Shown here in pieces: positions 23,632 to 32,076 of a DNA stretch of 46,543 nt. The notes beneath the pieces are model-generated. The model saw only the letters and a program-made list of their open reading frames with translations. It ran no database searches and was not told where the DNA came from. Position 1 is the first letter of the stretch. The number at the start of each line of letters is the position of its first letter. The translations under genes and the position numbers were made by a program. Source of the stretch: Candidatus Omnitrophota bacterium (GTDB lineage Bacteria > Omnitrophota > Gorgyraeia > JABMSB01); the NCBI GenBank assembly GCA_013202205.1, contig JABMSB010000072.1:1-46543 (forward strand), given 5' to 3'.

Positions 23632-24466
23632 CTGGTACCATCTCTGCGGCGTGATAGGAGCTGCGCACAAGCGGCCCTGAAGCCACCTGTCTAAAACCCA
23701 ACTCTAAGGCAAAACTCTTCCACTGGTCAAATATCTCTGGCCGTATATATTCGACGACCGACAAAAATTTCTTATCAGGCTGCAGGTATTGTCCGATGGT
23801 CAAGATATCACAACTGACACCCTTAAGGTCCGCTATTAATTCCAGCACCTCTTCTTTTGTCTCGCCCAAACCTACCATAAAACCGCTTTTAGTAGTGAGG
23901 CCCGCCTCTTTGGCATCGTTTAAAAGACGCAGCGAACGGGCGTAATTCGCTCCTCTTCTCACCTGTCCATAGAGACGGTGTACGGTTTCCATATTGTGGC
24001 CTAAGATATCGGGTCGTTCATCGATAACTGTCTTAAGAGACTCTTTTGACCCGCCAAAATCTGGTATCAGCACCTCGACCGATGTCATCGGAACACTTCT
24101 CTTCAATATACGAATAATATCTGCAAATAAAGAAGCGCCTCCATCAGCAAGGTCATCTCTTGTGACTGAGGTGATTACCGCGTGGTTCAGTCCCATATCA
24201 CCCACCACCTCTGCCAGCCGCCTCGGCTCATCTCTATCCGGTGGCGCCGGGGTTCCTTTATTAACGGAACAGAATTTACACCTTCTCGTACATGTATCAC
24301 CCAATATCATAAAGGTTGCTGTGCCCTGCTCCCAGCATTCACCCATATTCGGGCACCTCGCACTGGTACAAACTGTCTTTAAGCCGTGGCGCTTCAATAT
24401 AGAACGCATCCTGCTATGCGACTCAGATTTTGGCGCCTTGACCTTTATCCATTTTGGTTTATCCAT
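23603..24466 (-). CDS. lipA: Lipoyl synthase
   Basis: The 287-residue radical SAM enzyme inserts two sulfurs into protein-bound octanoyl groups. Both cluster motifs are intact: CTSARCPNMGECW (auxiliary cluster, CxxxxCxxxxxC) and CTRRCKFC (radical SAM). DILGHNMETVHRL and GLGETKEEV follow in family order. The C-terminal VASGPLVRSSYHAAEMV is normal, but the last residues (PELSTEVAHA) and the stop come from the palindromic repeat copy B. LipB and lipoylated enzymes are not seen nearby. It follows the phosphoesterase gene by 2 nt. Confidence 0.95.
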   Translation of the reverse strand: MDKPKWIKVKAPKSESHSRMRSILKRHGLKTVCTSARCPNMGECWEQGTATFMILGDTCTRRCKFCSVNKGTPAPPDRDEPRRLAEVVGDMGLNHAVITSVTRDDLADGGASLFADIIRILKRSVPMTSVEVLIPDFGGSKESLKTVIDERPDILGHNMETVHRLYGQVRRGANYARSLRLLNDAKEAGLTTKSGFMVGLGETKEEVLELIADLKGVSCDILTIGQYLQPDKKFLSVVEYIRPEIFDQWKSFALELGFRQVASGPLVRSSYHAAEMVPELSTEVAHA

Positions 24467-24468
24467 AA

Positions 24469-25332
24469 TTAATTCGTGATATCCTTTTGTTCTAATGTAA
24501 TTATAGCGACTTCGGGCCTGCTCAAGAATCTCATTGGCAAAATCGAAGTTCCTATGCCCCTGTTAACATAGAGAAATCCGCCCTCTATCGGAAAAAGACC
24601 CGCTTTGTATTTCACGCATATTTCACCAAGCGCTTTGCTAATTATATAATCGCTAATAAGAGGGATATTTACCTGCCCCCCGTGGGTATGTCCCATCAAT
24701 ATTAGTTCTATCTTTTCCCTCTCCAGCCTCTTGAGACGATCCTGGTAAAGAAGCTGCTGGGAATGGGAAAGGAGTATCACAAAATCTTTCTTATCCTTTT
24801 TGGCTAGCGTGGCATCCAGGTCTAAATTATTGCTCTTGGCCGCATCATCCGTGCCTGCTATAAGAAGGCTGGCTCCATTTATCTTAATACGTCTACTATC
24901 ATTCACAAGCAATGTGGCGCCGCTGTTTAAAAACCGCGTCTCAAGATCATCCTCTACTATACCATAGACGTGCTCCCAATTTCCCAAAACCGCAAATATC
25001 CCTTCTTTCGATTTGAGCAAGCTGACGACCCGGAAAAAATCCCTCAATGAATCCTTTGAGTCCGATTGCACAAAATCCCCGGTTATGAATATAAAATCGG
25101 GATTCTCTGAATTGACGATCTCGATGACACGTCTCTCAAACTCGCCAAACCTTCTCGTATGAAAATCGCTGAGGTGGACCATCTTAGTCCCTCTCAACCC
25201 TTGAGGACAATTGTCAAGGTGAAGCGTCAACCTATTCACCTCAAGGCTCTTCGGCTCTATAAATATTAAATAAAAGAGAAAGGCTGCAAAGAGTAGTGAC
25301 AGAATTATAGATATCACGGTCTTTATCTTCAT
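24469..25332 (-). CDS. Membrane-anchored metallophosphoesterase
   Basis: The 287-residue product has one N-terminal membrane segment (about residues 5-25) and a calcineurin-like phosphoesterase domain with all metal-binding motifs: HLSDFHTRRFG, FITGDFVQ, LGNWEH and LMGHTHGGQVN. It resembles the YkuE/YaeI type, some of which act on lipid-linked pyrophosphates such as UDP-diacylglucosamine in lipid A synthesis. Substrate is not determined by the sequence. The active site should face the periplasm or membrane surface. It is coupled to lipA. Confidence 0.82.
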   Translation of the reverse strand: MKIKTVISIILSLLFAAFLFYLIFIEPKSLEVNRLTLHLDNCPQGLRGTKMVHLSDFHTRRFGEFERRVIEIVNSENPDFIFITGDFVQSDSKDSLRDFFRVVSLLKSKEGIFAVLGNWEHVYGIVEDDLETRFLNSGATLLVNDSRRIKINGASLLIAGTDDAAKSNNLDLDATLAKKDKKDFVILLSHSQQLLYQDRLKRLEREKIELILMGHTHGGQVNIPLISDYIISKALGEICVKYKAGLFPIEGGFLYVNRGIGTSILPMRFLSRPEVAIITLEQKDITN

Positions 25333-25415
25333 AGATTATGGGAAATGGAAAAAACTTTGAAAGACATATGCGGGTTATTCCGAAATAACTCTGATGTTAG
25401 GGTCCGTTAAACCAT

Positions 25416-26186
25416 CTATCTATCCGTAATGTTTCCTTTGAATGTGCCTATACCCACCACGAACATCCCCTCATTGTCTAAGTCGACTACCTTCCACTCG
25501 CCATCCTTTTTGATGAGGCGGATTATATCATTGCGCCCTTTCGCAGTCGAGGTATTATTATAACGCAGGTCCCAATCTACCCTGACGATGTAGAGGTCGT
25601 CTTGATAGGAGATATTACGCACCAATATCTTTATATTGAAGTTACTGCTATCATCGAATGTCTGCTGTATATTCTCTTTTAGTGTAGTAAAGGATTCATA
25701 CTCGTCGGGCTCAAAGAAAGCCATGAAGGTATCATGGCGCTCATCCATATATGCGTAGCGCATCTCATCAAGAAATCGCCCTATAGATTCATAAAGCGCC
25801 CGAGGTTTGTATTGGACTACGGCAATATGGTTAGAAGTGTATTTACCGCTGGTCGTCACACCCCTGACCAGTACTGGGTACTCCTTGCCCATCTGCGGCG
25901 TAAAACTATAACTGTATTCACGCATACCGGGAACCCCATCCCAACTCTTACCCGCATCCACAGAGACCTCTATTTTCTCGATATTATCCGACGTCTGTGC
26001 TTTGACGACTATTTCTCCTCCATCTAAATCCTCTTCATCTACCACAAAAGCGCTGATCTCGCTGATATCCCGTCCGGCAACCAATATGCTTTCAAAGAGG
26101 GCTTCATCTGCAGCAACCTCAAGTGGCCCTGCGATGAAAGCGATGCCTATAAAAACCGATATACAGATTATCGAAAATCTATTCAT
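25416..26186 (-). CDS. Exported protein with Ig-like and NTF2-like regions, unknown function
   Basis: The 256-residue product has a signal peptide ending near VAADEA. Residues about 45-120 (DNIEKIEVSVDAGKSW, YSYSFTP, VLVRGVTTSG) look like an Ig-like beta domain. Residues about 135-250 (ESIGRFLDEMRYAYMDERH, FDDSSNFNIKILVRNI, WKVVDLDNEG) look like an NTF2/SnoaL-type fold. I prefer ATG 26186, preceded by GGTGAGG, over GTG 26195. It lies 12 nt after the beta-barrel gene and is probably an envelope partner of it (inference). No named family is recognised. Confidence 0.7.
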   Translation of the reverse strand: MNRFSIICISVFIGIAFIAGPLEVAADEALFESILVAGRDISEISAFVVDEEDLDGGEIVVKAQTSDNIEKIEVSVDAGKSWDGVPGMREYSYSFTPQMGKEYPVLVRGVTTSGKYTSNHIAVVQYKPRALYESIGRFLDEMRYAYMDERHDTFMAFFEPDEYESFTTLKENIQQTFDDSSNFNIKILVRNISYQDDLYIVRVDWDLRYNNTSTAKGRNDIIRLIKKDGEWKVVDLDNEGMFVVGIGTFKGNITDR

Positions 26187-26198
26187 ATCCCTCACCTT

Positions 26199-28118
26199 TT
26201 AGAATGTCTCCTCATAAGTCAATTTGAATATCTTATCCGTCCAATCTGCGGTCGCATCTGAATCTTCCGTCTGGTTCATCCTGAATAAGAAACCGAACTC
26301 CCTCGATAGATCATCTGAGAACGGACGAAACTTAAATTCGGTCTCGGCAAACTTCCGTGTAAGGTCTGCATTTGCCACCGTCGGTATCTCGAAATCTGAG
26401 AAGACATACCGCATGTCGAGGGTAGCAACCCTTGCAAAATCCCAATGCGAGCCGATCGTGTAATTTTGGAAGAGGTCCGTCTTCTCCGTCGGACGATCCC
26501 TGTCCAATTCCACCTCAAAAGATAGATATGGCCTGGCACATACCATGCCGCGTCTTATATTGCCGTGCAAGCCAAACTGCATGCGGTTGATCATCCTATC
26601 ATAATTTGTGCTGGTAGCGTCTTCCTTAAATATATTATTATAACTTCCCCAAACAGATAGATCGCCCACTTTATCCCATAACTGTATCCTTGTAGTCCTG
26701 GTCCTGTGGTCCTCGCTCTTATCGGTCGTATCCTGATCTCGCTGGGAAAAATCTACATTTACCTTAAGATCCTTCCTCCGGCTCGGGATCGGGCGATACG
26801 AGATACCGCCTTCTTTTACCGTGAAGGTCGTTGTCCTGGTTAGGCCTTTCTTAAGGTTATCGTGATAATCTCGATAGCCCACATACCCTTTAGCAACATC
26901 ATATATAGAGAAGAGGACTTTATTGTAGAGTTCTGCCCTGTCTGTCTTGAGCCAGCCGCTTGCAGATGAGAAGTTCTGACCCACACGTTCAAATAATCCT
27001 TCATACGCCATGCCAAAACCGGGGATTACACTCAATTCCCTCAGAAAATCTATCCTGGTCTTCAACTTGCCGGCCCAATCACTGCTGTATTCATTGGCGC
27101 TATTATTGGTATTCGTGTTGGTCCAGGAGTATGCCAGCTCCCCATCCATAACGAGCTGCTTATCAAAGAAAGAGAGGTTCGTATCGAAACCTCCCACCCT
27201 GCAATCGAGCGGGTTACCGGCATAGCTCTTACCATGGCGGTCATCCTTTGTCTCGGCAATGGACAATCCGAATCTCGCGTCTCTACTATGCTCGTAGCTG
27301 AGACGCGAACCAAAGACATAACGTGACCATTCTTCATCCTCTATCTCTCCCCAAAAATCATTCCATCTGTGCTTTGTCGTACCGGCAATCATCTCGAGGT
27401 CCGTCGATTCAGAGACCTCCTTGTTAAAGTATATGCCTTTCAATGACTGCGATAAGGTATATCTGGAAAATGTGGTCGATACATCACCAAGGTGCAGCTC
27501 GTAATCAAAGCCTTTTGCCCTTACCCAGAGCTCCTCAAGGAGATATTCATCTGTCGTCTCCAGATACCTGTCATCTGTAGCGCGGAAAGAGCCGTAGGCC
27601 TCTACATCCGCACCGGCTATCTCTATATCTTTTAATCTCACACCTACGTCATCAATATAATTTGTGTCGGTCGTATAGAACGACTCACCTTTTGAACCGG
27701 TTACCTGATAACTGGTTATACCGGAATCTAATTCTATCTCGACATGATTGGAATGGTGGGTGTATTTATCAAAAAAACGGCCTGTGGGTGAACGGGTTGC
27801 AGGATAGGAGTGGTCCGGATGATATTTTACGATAAGCCCATCCCTTAAGAATGTGCTGTCGGTGGAATCTACGGGCTTGATACGGGCAACCGTCTCAAAT
27901 ACGTCGATAACTTTCAGTTTTGCTATTCGGGCATCCTTAAAATATAATTCAACCGGCATCCATTTACGGATACCGGTTCCAAGCCCCGCATCTATAAAAG
28001 CCGTCTCGCCTGTTGCATCAAGGGCTATTACCTTAGCCTCATCAGCAAAAACCGCCTCTATCAGATAAAAGGATATGATCAAAATAAATATTGGTATTAA
28101 AGAATACCTTTTTGCCAA
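26199..28118 (-). CDS. Outer-membrane beta-barrel protein, unknown function
   Basis: The 639-residue product has a signal peptide (KRYSLIPIFILIISFYLIEAVFA) and a small N-terminal domain (about residues 28-100: VIALDATGETAFIDAGLGTGI..., KLKVIDVFETVARI) resembling an FlgT/peptidoglycan-associated beta fold. It then has many amphipathic strands with aromatic girdles, ending in F (LTYEETF). This pattern fits an outer-membrane porin-like barrel. The start is TTG with AAGGAT about 9 nt upstream; no ATG in frame would keep the signal peptide. No transport substrate can be assigned. Confidence 0.75.
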   Translation of the reverse strand: MAKRYSLIPIFILIISFYLIEAVFADEAKVIALDATGETAFIDAGLGTGIRKWMPVELYFKDARIAKLKVIDVFETVARIKPVDSTDSTFLRDGLIVKYHPDHSYPATRSPTGRFFDKYTHHSNHVEIELDSGITSYQVTGSKGESFYTTDTNYIDDVGVRLKDIEIAGADVEAYGSFRATDDRYLETTDEYLLEELWVRAKGFDYELHLGDVSTTFSRYTLSQSLKGIYFNKEVSESTDLEMIAGTTKHRWNDFWGEIEDEEWSRYVFGSRLSYEHSRDARFGLSIAETKDDRHGKSYAGNPLDCRVGGFDTNLSFFDKQLVMDGELAYSWTNTNTNNSANEYSSDWAGKLKTRIDFLRELSVIPGFGMAYEGLFERVGQNFSSASGWLKTDRAELYNKVLFSIYDVAKGYVGYRDYHDNLKKGLTRTTTFTVKEGGISYRPIPSRRKDLKVNVDFSQRDQDTTDKSEDHRTRTTRIQLWDKVGDLSVWGSYNNIFKEDATSTNYDRMINRMQFGLHGNIRRGMVCARPYLSFEVELDRDRPTEKTDLFQNYTIGSHWDFARVATLDMRYVFSDFEIPTVANADLTRKFAETEFKFRPFSDDLSREFGFLFRMNQTEDSDATADWTDKIFKLTYEETF

Positions 28119-28186
28119 TATAAGATCCTTTTTTATATCATAGTATGTTTATCTCCCCGTGTCAAGCCCCTAATACGCTTTTACCC

Positions 28187-28215
28187 TTGACCGGAGTTAG
28201 AGTTACGGGTATATT
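28187..28215 (+). promoter_or_regulatory. Sigma70-type promoter of the PilZ gene, probably leaderless
   Basis: TTGACC (28187-28192), 17 bp spacer, TATATT (28210-28215). The ATG at 28222 is 7 nt from the -10 box, where transcription itself would start. Confidence 0.65.
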
Positions 28216-28221
28216 GTAGGT

Positions 28222-28614
28222 ATGGCGCGAAGAAGAATGCAAGACAGGCGACGATACCAGAGACTGGCCCTTAATATATCCGTAGTCATCCGCATCGGAG
28301 GTACTATAGACAAGAAGGCCTCTTTGGGTGAAGAAGAGATTGAGGTCTCCGCCCTTGATATAAGTGCAGGCGGCATAGGCCTGGTATCTATACAGCCTGT
28401 TCCAAAAGGCAAAATCATCGAGATCTCAATGGACTTTACAACACTGAGCTTAGAAGGAGAGGTCGTATTTCATAAACCCATAAATGCGGAAGGCGAAGTA
28501 AGGTCTGCTATGCCGTGGGAGAAGGACCGTTATAGGCTGGGTATTATGTTTACTAAAATAGACCGTGAAAATAGAATTATTATAAAGGAGTTCGTAAAGC
28601 GGTTTATGCGTTAA
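28222..28614 (+). CDS. PilZ-domain c-di-GMP-binding protein
   Basis: The 130-residue product is essentially a single PilZ domain. The two c-di-GMP-contact motifs are present: the arginine motif QDRRRYQRL (RRxxR) near residues 7-15, and DISAGGIGL (DxSxxG) near residues 53-61. It ends with a helix rich in Arg/Lys. PilZ proteins relay c-di-GMP level to motility, adhesion or secretion. No diguanylate cyclase is nearby. It is transcribed alone and overlaps the convergent nikO stop by 11 bp. Confidence 0.88.
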   Translation: MARRRMQDRRRYQRLALNISVVIRIGGTIDKKASLGEEEIEVSALDISAGGIGLVSIQPVPKGKIIEISMDFTTLSLEGEVVFHKPINAEGEVRSAMPWEKDRYRLGIMFTKIDRENRIIIKEFVKRFMR

Positions 28615-29278
28615 TGAGCGTATCTGAAACTATCTTGCCCGCATCTATCCTTATTACCCTCTGACAGAGTTCATTTACCAGCTCCAGGTCGTGACCCGCT
28701 ATTATCTTCGTTACATTCATGCCTTTCAAGAGTTCTATAAGAGATCTTCTGCCATCGGGATCCAGATTTGCGCTCGGTTCATCGAGGATCAAAAGGCGCG
28801 GATTCATCGAAAGGACAGAGGCGATCGACACCCTCCTCTTCTCACCTACGCTCATGTGGTGGGCTATTCTGTCAGAAGCGTCTGACATAGAGACATCCAA
28901 TAGGGCCTTCTCTACCCGGGCCCTCACTTCATCGGCACCAAGCCCCATGCTCAAAGGCCCGAAGGCAACATCGTCGAAGGATGTGGGCATAAACAGCTGG
29001 TCGTCAGGGTCCTGGAATACGATACCTACCATAGAACGTATAAGCGGTAGATTGGAACCCTCCGGCGTAAGGCCGAAGATGCTTACCGCCGAATCAGTTC
29101 TTAATATCCCGTTGAGATGTAAAAGGAGGGTCGATTTACCTGCGCCATTTGGCCCGACCAGGCCCACATTCTCGCCTTCGAATATATCGAGGTCTATCCC
29201 ATCGAGCGCCATGGTACCGTCTGGGTAGGCGTAAGTTAACTTTCTTATCTCTACGATCTTCGATTCAATATTCGTCAT
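28604..29278 (-). CDS. Nickel/cobalt ECF transporter ATPase (NikO/CbiO)
   Basis: The 224-residue ATPase energises the NikMNQ membrane complex. It has Walker A GPNGAGKSTLL, Q-loop FQDPDDQLF (a CbiO hallmark), signature MSVGEKRR, Walker B LLILDEPSANLD and switch His in AGHDLEL. I use the ATG at 29278, which overlaps the cbiQ stop in ATGA, over the GTG at 29290. Nickel is the likelier substrate because NikR heads the operon. Confidence 0.93.
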   Translation of the reverse strand: MTNIESKIVEIRKLTYAYPDGTMALDGIDLDIFEGENVGLVGPNGAGKSTLLLHLNGILRTDSAVSIFGLTPEGSNLPLIRSMVGIVFQDPDDQLFMPTSFDDVAFGPLSMGLGADEVRARVEKALLDVSMSDASDRIAHHMSVGEKRRVSIASVLSMNPRLLILDEPSANLDPDGRRSLIELLKGMNVTKIIAGHDLELVNELCQRVIRIDAGKIVSDTLINA

Positions 29279-30045
29279 TTTGCAAAACACCTTATAGTGA
29301 TTAATAACGCTATAACTGAAAAAGAGAAATAGATATCCCTGGCATTAAGCTTGAGTCTATTCAGAGTCCTGACTGTGCCATCAAAACCTCTGGAACACAT
29401 AGCTAAATAGACCCTCTCTCCACGTTCATAGGCCCTGATGAAAAAGACCCCCACCATATTTGCAATAGCCTTTAAATGAAACCTTTTGCCTCCTCCGGCA
29501 GAGCGTGATTCTTTTGCAATTCTCATACTCATCAACTCACCGATAAAGACGTATATATACCTATACATGAATGAAAGTATCATAATAAGTAGTTTTGGAA
29601 GGTGCATTGTCTCAAACCCCTTCAACAGATCCACAAAACGGGTAGTAGATGTGAGCACTGTCAGGGATATGCAGGAGAGCATGGCTTTTATAAAGATATT
29701 CCAGAATAGCATAACCCCCTCATAGGTAACAGAAAAATCAACCGCGCCCAAGGAGTAATTTCCCAGGCTCCTACCACCTTTAATAAATGGCATGAAAAGG
29801 CCTACGATGACCACAAAAGGAATAATTACGAGGGAGCGTCTAACCACAAATATGGGCGGGACTTTTGAGAACGCGATCAGTATGATCAATAGCGCTCCGT
29901 AGAAACCGAAGGCCGAAAAGGAAGCCGCCGGTGTAAGTATTACAAATAAGACTAAAGAAAAGAATGTTATTGCCTTGACTCTCGGATCGAGACGGTGAAT
30001 CAGGCTATCCCTGTCGCTATATTGGTCGAGAAAATGGTGTTCCAT
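29275..30045 (-). CDS. Nickel/cobalt ECF transporter T component (NikQ/CbiQ)
   Basis: The 256-residue membrane protein has an N-terminal RLDPRVKAITFF motif and several hydrophobic segments. The coupling motifs are AKESRSAGG and AMCSRGFDG (AxxRG type), which insert into the ATPase. It overlaps the PDGLE gene by 1 bp and nikO by 4 bp. Confidence 0.93.
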   Translation of the reverse strand: MEHHFLDQYSDRDSLIHRLDPRVKAITFFSLVLFVILTPAASFSAFGFYGALLIILIAFSKVPPIFVVRRSLVIIPFVVIVGLFMPFIKGGRSLGNYSLGAVDFSVTYEGVMLFWNIFIKAMLSCISLTVLTSTTRFVDLLKGFETMHLPKLLIMILSFMYRYIYVFIGELMSMRIAKESRSAGGGKRFHLKAIANMVGVFFIRAYERGERVYLAMCSRGFDGTVRTLNRLKLNARDIYFSFSVIALLITIRCFAK

Positions 30046-30326
30046 TATCGCCTCTTAAGAATTGACCCTATACCCAAACCCAGCCCGAAAGTAATCAGGG
30101 TGCCAAACACCCCGGCCATCGATGTTGCTACGCCTTCATCTTCTATCCCCGGCCATACGTAATCAGGTATGGGTGACGTTATAATATGTCCTTCGCCCTT
30201 CTCTAAAAAACCTTTATCTTCGGCTATCCTCTCAAGCCCATCCGGTGAAGATGAAGCAAAAGGTGAAATGAACAGTACCAAAAGAAGGGATATAAATAGA
30301 CCTATAATTATCCAACTCTTTTTCAT
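30045..30326 (-). CDS. PDGLE-domain accessory subunit (NikN/CbiN-like)
   Basis: The 93-residue product has two membrane segments (about residues 5-25 and 67-88) flanking an external loop with SSPDGLERIAEDKGF, the motif that names the PDGLE family. It is the small accessory subunit needed for metal loading of CbiM/NikM-type transporters. It sits between cbiM (12 nt) and cbiQ (overlap). Confidence 0.9.
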   Translation of the reverse strand: MKKSWIIIGLFISLLLVLFISPFASSSPDGLERIAEDKGFLEKGEGHIITSPIPDYVWPGIEDEGVATSMAGVFGTLITFGLGLGIGSILKRR

Positions 30327-30338
30327 TATCGACCTCTC

Positions 30339-30968
30339 TCACTTTTTGTAAATCAAATCCGGTCTCATCTTCAAAACAGTTCCTATAACAAAGACCGTTA
30401 TTATTGTCTCTCCTATACCTATCAGCACATGAATACCTGCCATGGCAGGCAAGGCAATCTTAAGAGGGCTTGTGCCAGAGAGGGCCAGCTCCACCGCGCA
30501 TATAGATGAGGTTGCAACTACAGAAAACCACGCAGCAAAAGATGCTCCTACCAATATACCTCTATCCCCCTTAACTGCTCTGCGTATAGTATGATATACC
30601 AAGTACCCTCCCATGGCTCCGATGAAAGACATATTGAATATATTCGCGCCAAGGGCGGTCAACCCGCCATCCTGGAATATGAGACATTGTATAATGAGCA
30701 CTATAGCTATCACAATAGCGCCGCCGTATGGCCCTAATAAGATGGCGGCAAGAACACCTCCTAAAAGATGTCCGGATGTCGCCCCTGCTACAGGAAAATT
30801 CAGCATCTGTACAGCAAATATGAATGCCGCCGCAACGCCCATAAGCGGAATCATCTTATCCTGCAAAACGGCCTTAACCTTACGCAGGCAAAATCCCAGA
30901 ATGGCTATCGAGACCACCCACAGGCCCGACCATACACCCGGCGATAGAAATCCATCTGGAATGTGCAT
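30339..30968 (-). CDS. Nickel/cobalt ECF transporter substrate-binding component (NikM/CbiM)
   Basis: The 209-residue membrane protein begins MHIPDGFLSP, the conserved start in which the N-terminal amine and His2 coordinate the metal. VQMLNFPVAGATSGHLLGG and LGPYGGAIVIAIVLIIQCL are typical, as is GANIFNMSFIG. It is the specificity subunit of the metal ECF-type importer and the first transporter gene after nikR. Confidence 0.95.
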   Translation of the reverse strand: MHIPDGFLSPGVWSGLWVVSIAILGFCLRKVKAVLQDKMIPLMGVAAAFIFAVQMLNFPVAGATSGHLLGGVLAAILLGPYGGAIVIAIVLIIQCLIFQDGGLTALGANIFNMSFIGAMGGYLVYHTIRRAVKGDRGILVGASFAAWFSVVATSSICAVELALSGTSPLKIALPAMAGIHVLIGIGETIITVFVIGTVLKMRPDLIYKK

Positions 30969-30982
30969 ATCCTTCTTTTCTT

Positions 30983-31399
30983 TTATGGTATCTTCTTGCC
31001 TGTCGTAGCCATGGCGAGTGAGACGTGCTTCAGCCCTTTTATGGAACGTAGCTCTGACAACAGTGACTCTGCTTCTCGTGGCTTACCTTTTATTATGACT
31101 ATCTCCAGACAGTTGTGGTGGTCGAGGTGTATATGCTGGGTGGAGATTATGGTATGGTGGTGGTGATGTTGCACCTCTGTAAGCCTCTTTAGAAATTCAC
31201 GGCCCGAATGGTCATAGACTAAAGTTATGGAACCGGCCACATTATCGCCCTTGGCCCATTCCCTGCTTACAAATTCTTTTCGTATAAGCTCCCTTATTGC
31301 CTCAGAGCGGTTGGGATACCCCACTTCTTTTATGAGTCTATCAAACTTCTCCGAAAGCCCTTTTGGAAGCGATATACCAAACCTTACTACTTTCGACAT
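30983..31399 (-). CDS. nikR: Nickel-responsive regulator NikR
   Basis: The 138-residue product has an N-terminal ribbon-helix-helix (KVVRFGISLPKGLSEKFDRL, NRSEAIRELIR) and a C-terminal ACT-like metal domain. Nickel ligands are visible in the HHHHHTIISTQHIHLDHHNC stretch (HxH followed by Cys) near residues 77-95. Nickel-loaded NikR tetramers repress nickel uptake. I start it at ATG 31399, spaced 7 nt from AGGAG; the TTG at 31405 is too close to it. A matching inverted-repeat operator lies just upstream. Confidence 0.95.
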   Translation of the reverse strand: MSKVVRFGISLPKGLSEKFDRLIKEVGYPNRSEAIRELIRKEFVSREWAKGDNVAGSITLVYDHSGREFLKRLTEVQHHHHHTIISTQHIHLDHHNCLEIVIIKGKPREAESLLSELRSIKGLKHVSLAMATTGKKIP

Positions 31400-31413
31400 C
31401 CCCAATCTCCTTA

Positions 31414-31440
31414 GTGTTACGATTTATAAAATAGTAACAC
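31414..31440. promoter_or_regulatory. NikR operator
   Basis: Perfect inverted repeat GTGTTAC (31414-31420) and GTAACAC (31434-31440) with a 13 bp spacer, 15 bp upstream of the nikR ATG. Form and position fit a NikR site that represses the whole nikR-M-N-Q-O operon. Confidence 0.85.
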
Positions 31441-31459
31441 ATTATATTTGCACTGTCAA
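31431..31459 (-). promoter_or_regulatory. Promoter of the nikR-nikMNQO operon
   Basis: Minus strand: TTGACA (31459-31454), 17 bp spacer, TACTAT (31436-31431). The -10 lies inside the distal operator half-site, so repressor and polymerase would compete. A TATAAT at 31446-31441 is an alternative -10 without a good -35. Confidence 0.6.
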
Positions 31460-31485
31460 TATAAAAGGACAGCTCCAGACAAAAT

Positions 31486-31513
31486 TGTCGCGCAGGCTTA
31501 AGCCTGCGCGACA
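31486..31513. repeat. 28 bp perfect palindrome centred on CTTAAG (copy C)
   Basis: TGTCGCGCAGGCTT followed by its exact reverse complement. It shares the preceding AATTGTCGC and the CTTAAG centre with copy B but lacks DnaA-box ends. It lies between nikR and the glycine-zipper gene, with no T-tract. Confidence 0.85.
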
Positions 31514-31554
31514 TCTAATACTGAAATTGCCTTTTTCCGATTTTATCCTGTTAC

Positions 31555-31965
31555 TTATTCTACTTTAAGCGCCTGGTTGTATCCTGCCTCAAATCCTGCC
31601 GAATAACCGTCCTGGTAACCCTTTTGGTACCAGGCCTGAGCAACATCCTGCTGGGCCGGTGCCTGTTGATACTGCTGCTGCGGATATTGCTCTTGATATC
31701 TCTGCTGGTACTGCTGATTGACCTGCTGCTTTGGTGCTGTCATGCTATCGAGAAGCGCACCGCCTATGACGTTCGTTCCCGCACCTATCAAGGCACCCTT
31801 TCCCGCTTTTCCACCAGAGCCGCTTGCCGCTACCGCGCCTGTAATTGCGCCGAGCAAACCCTGTTTTAATACCTTATTCGTCTGCTCATTCTGCTGGGCA
31901 GCCGCCGGTACAACCATCACCGCTACAATAGCCACCACCAATACCACACAAGCAATCCTATTCAT
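31555..31965 (-). CDS. Exported glycine-zipper protein with Gln-rich linker
   Basis: The 136-residue product has a signal peptide ending AAAQQ and a glycine-zipper-like segment (GLLGAITGAVAASGSGGKAGKGALIGAGTN, about residues 37-68). A Gln/Tyr-rich low-complexity linker (about residues 78-108) follows, then a C-terminal YQKGYQDGYSAGFEAGYNQAL repeat (Y/F-x-x-G-Y pattern). Glycine-zipper proteins are often membrane-inserting envelope proteins. Function is unknown. A good Shine-Dalgarno (GAGGAGGAGG) and promoter are present. Confidence 0.75.
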   Translation of the reverse strand: MNRIACVVLVVAIVAVMVVPAAAQQNEQTNKVLKQGLLGAITGAVAASGSGGKAGKGALIGAGTNVIGGALLDSMTAPKQQVNQQYQQRYQEQYPQQQYQQAPAQQDVAQAWYQKGYQDGYSAGFEAGYNQALKVE

Positions 31966-32016
31966 AATACCTCCTCCTCTTTTATATAAGAACCGTTATC
32001 TTTCGAAAGTGAGCGT

Positions 32017-32044
32017 ATTATACCACATCCCCATCTATTTTCAA
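32017..32044 (-). promoter_or_regulatory. Sigma70-type promoter of the glycine-zipper gene
   Basis: Minus strand: TTGAAA (32044-32039), 16 bp spacer, TATAAT (32022-32017). Confidence 0.65.
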
Positions 32045-32076
32045 GCTTTTTCTATGAGGGTAAATAAAATATAGGG

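Noticed and set aside
31486-31513. The CTTAAG palindromes as intrinsic terminators
   Set aside because: None of the four is followed by a T-tract on either strand, unlike the clear terminators at 12045-12082 and 12958-12992.
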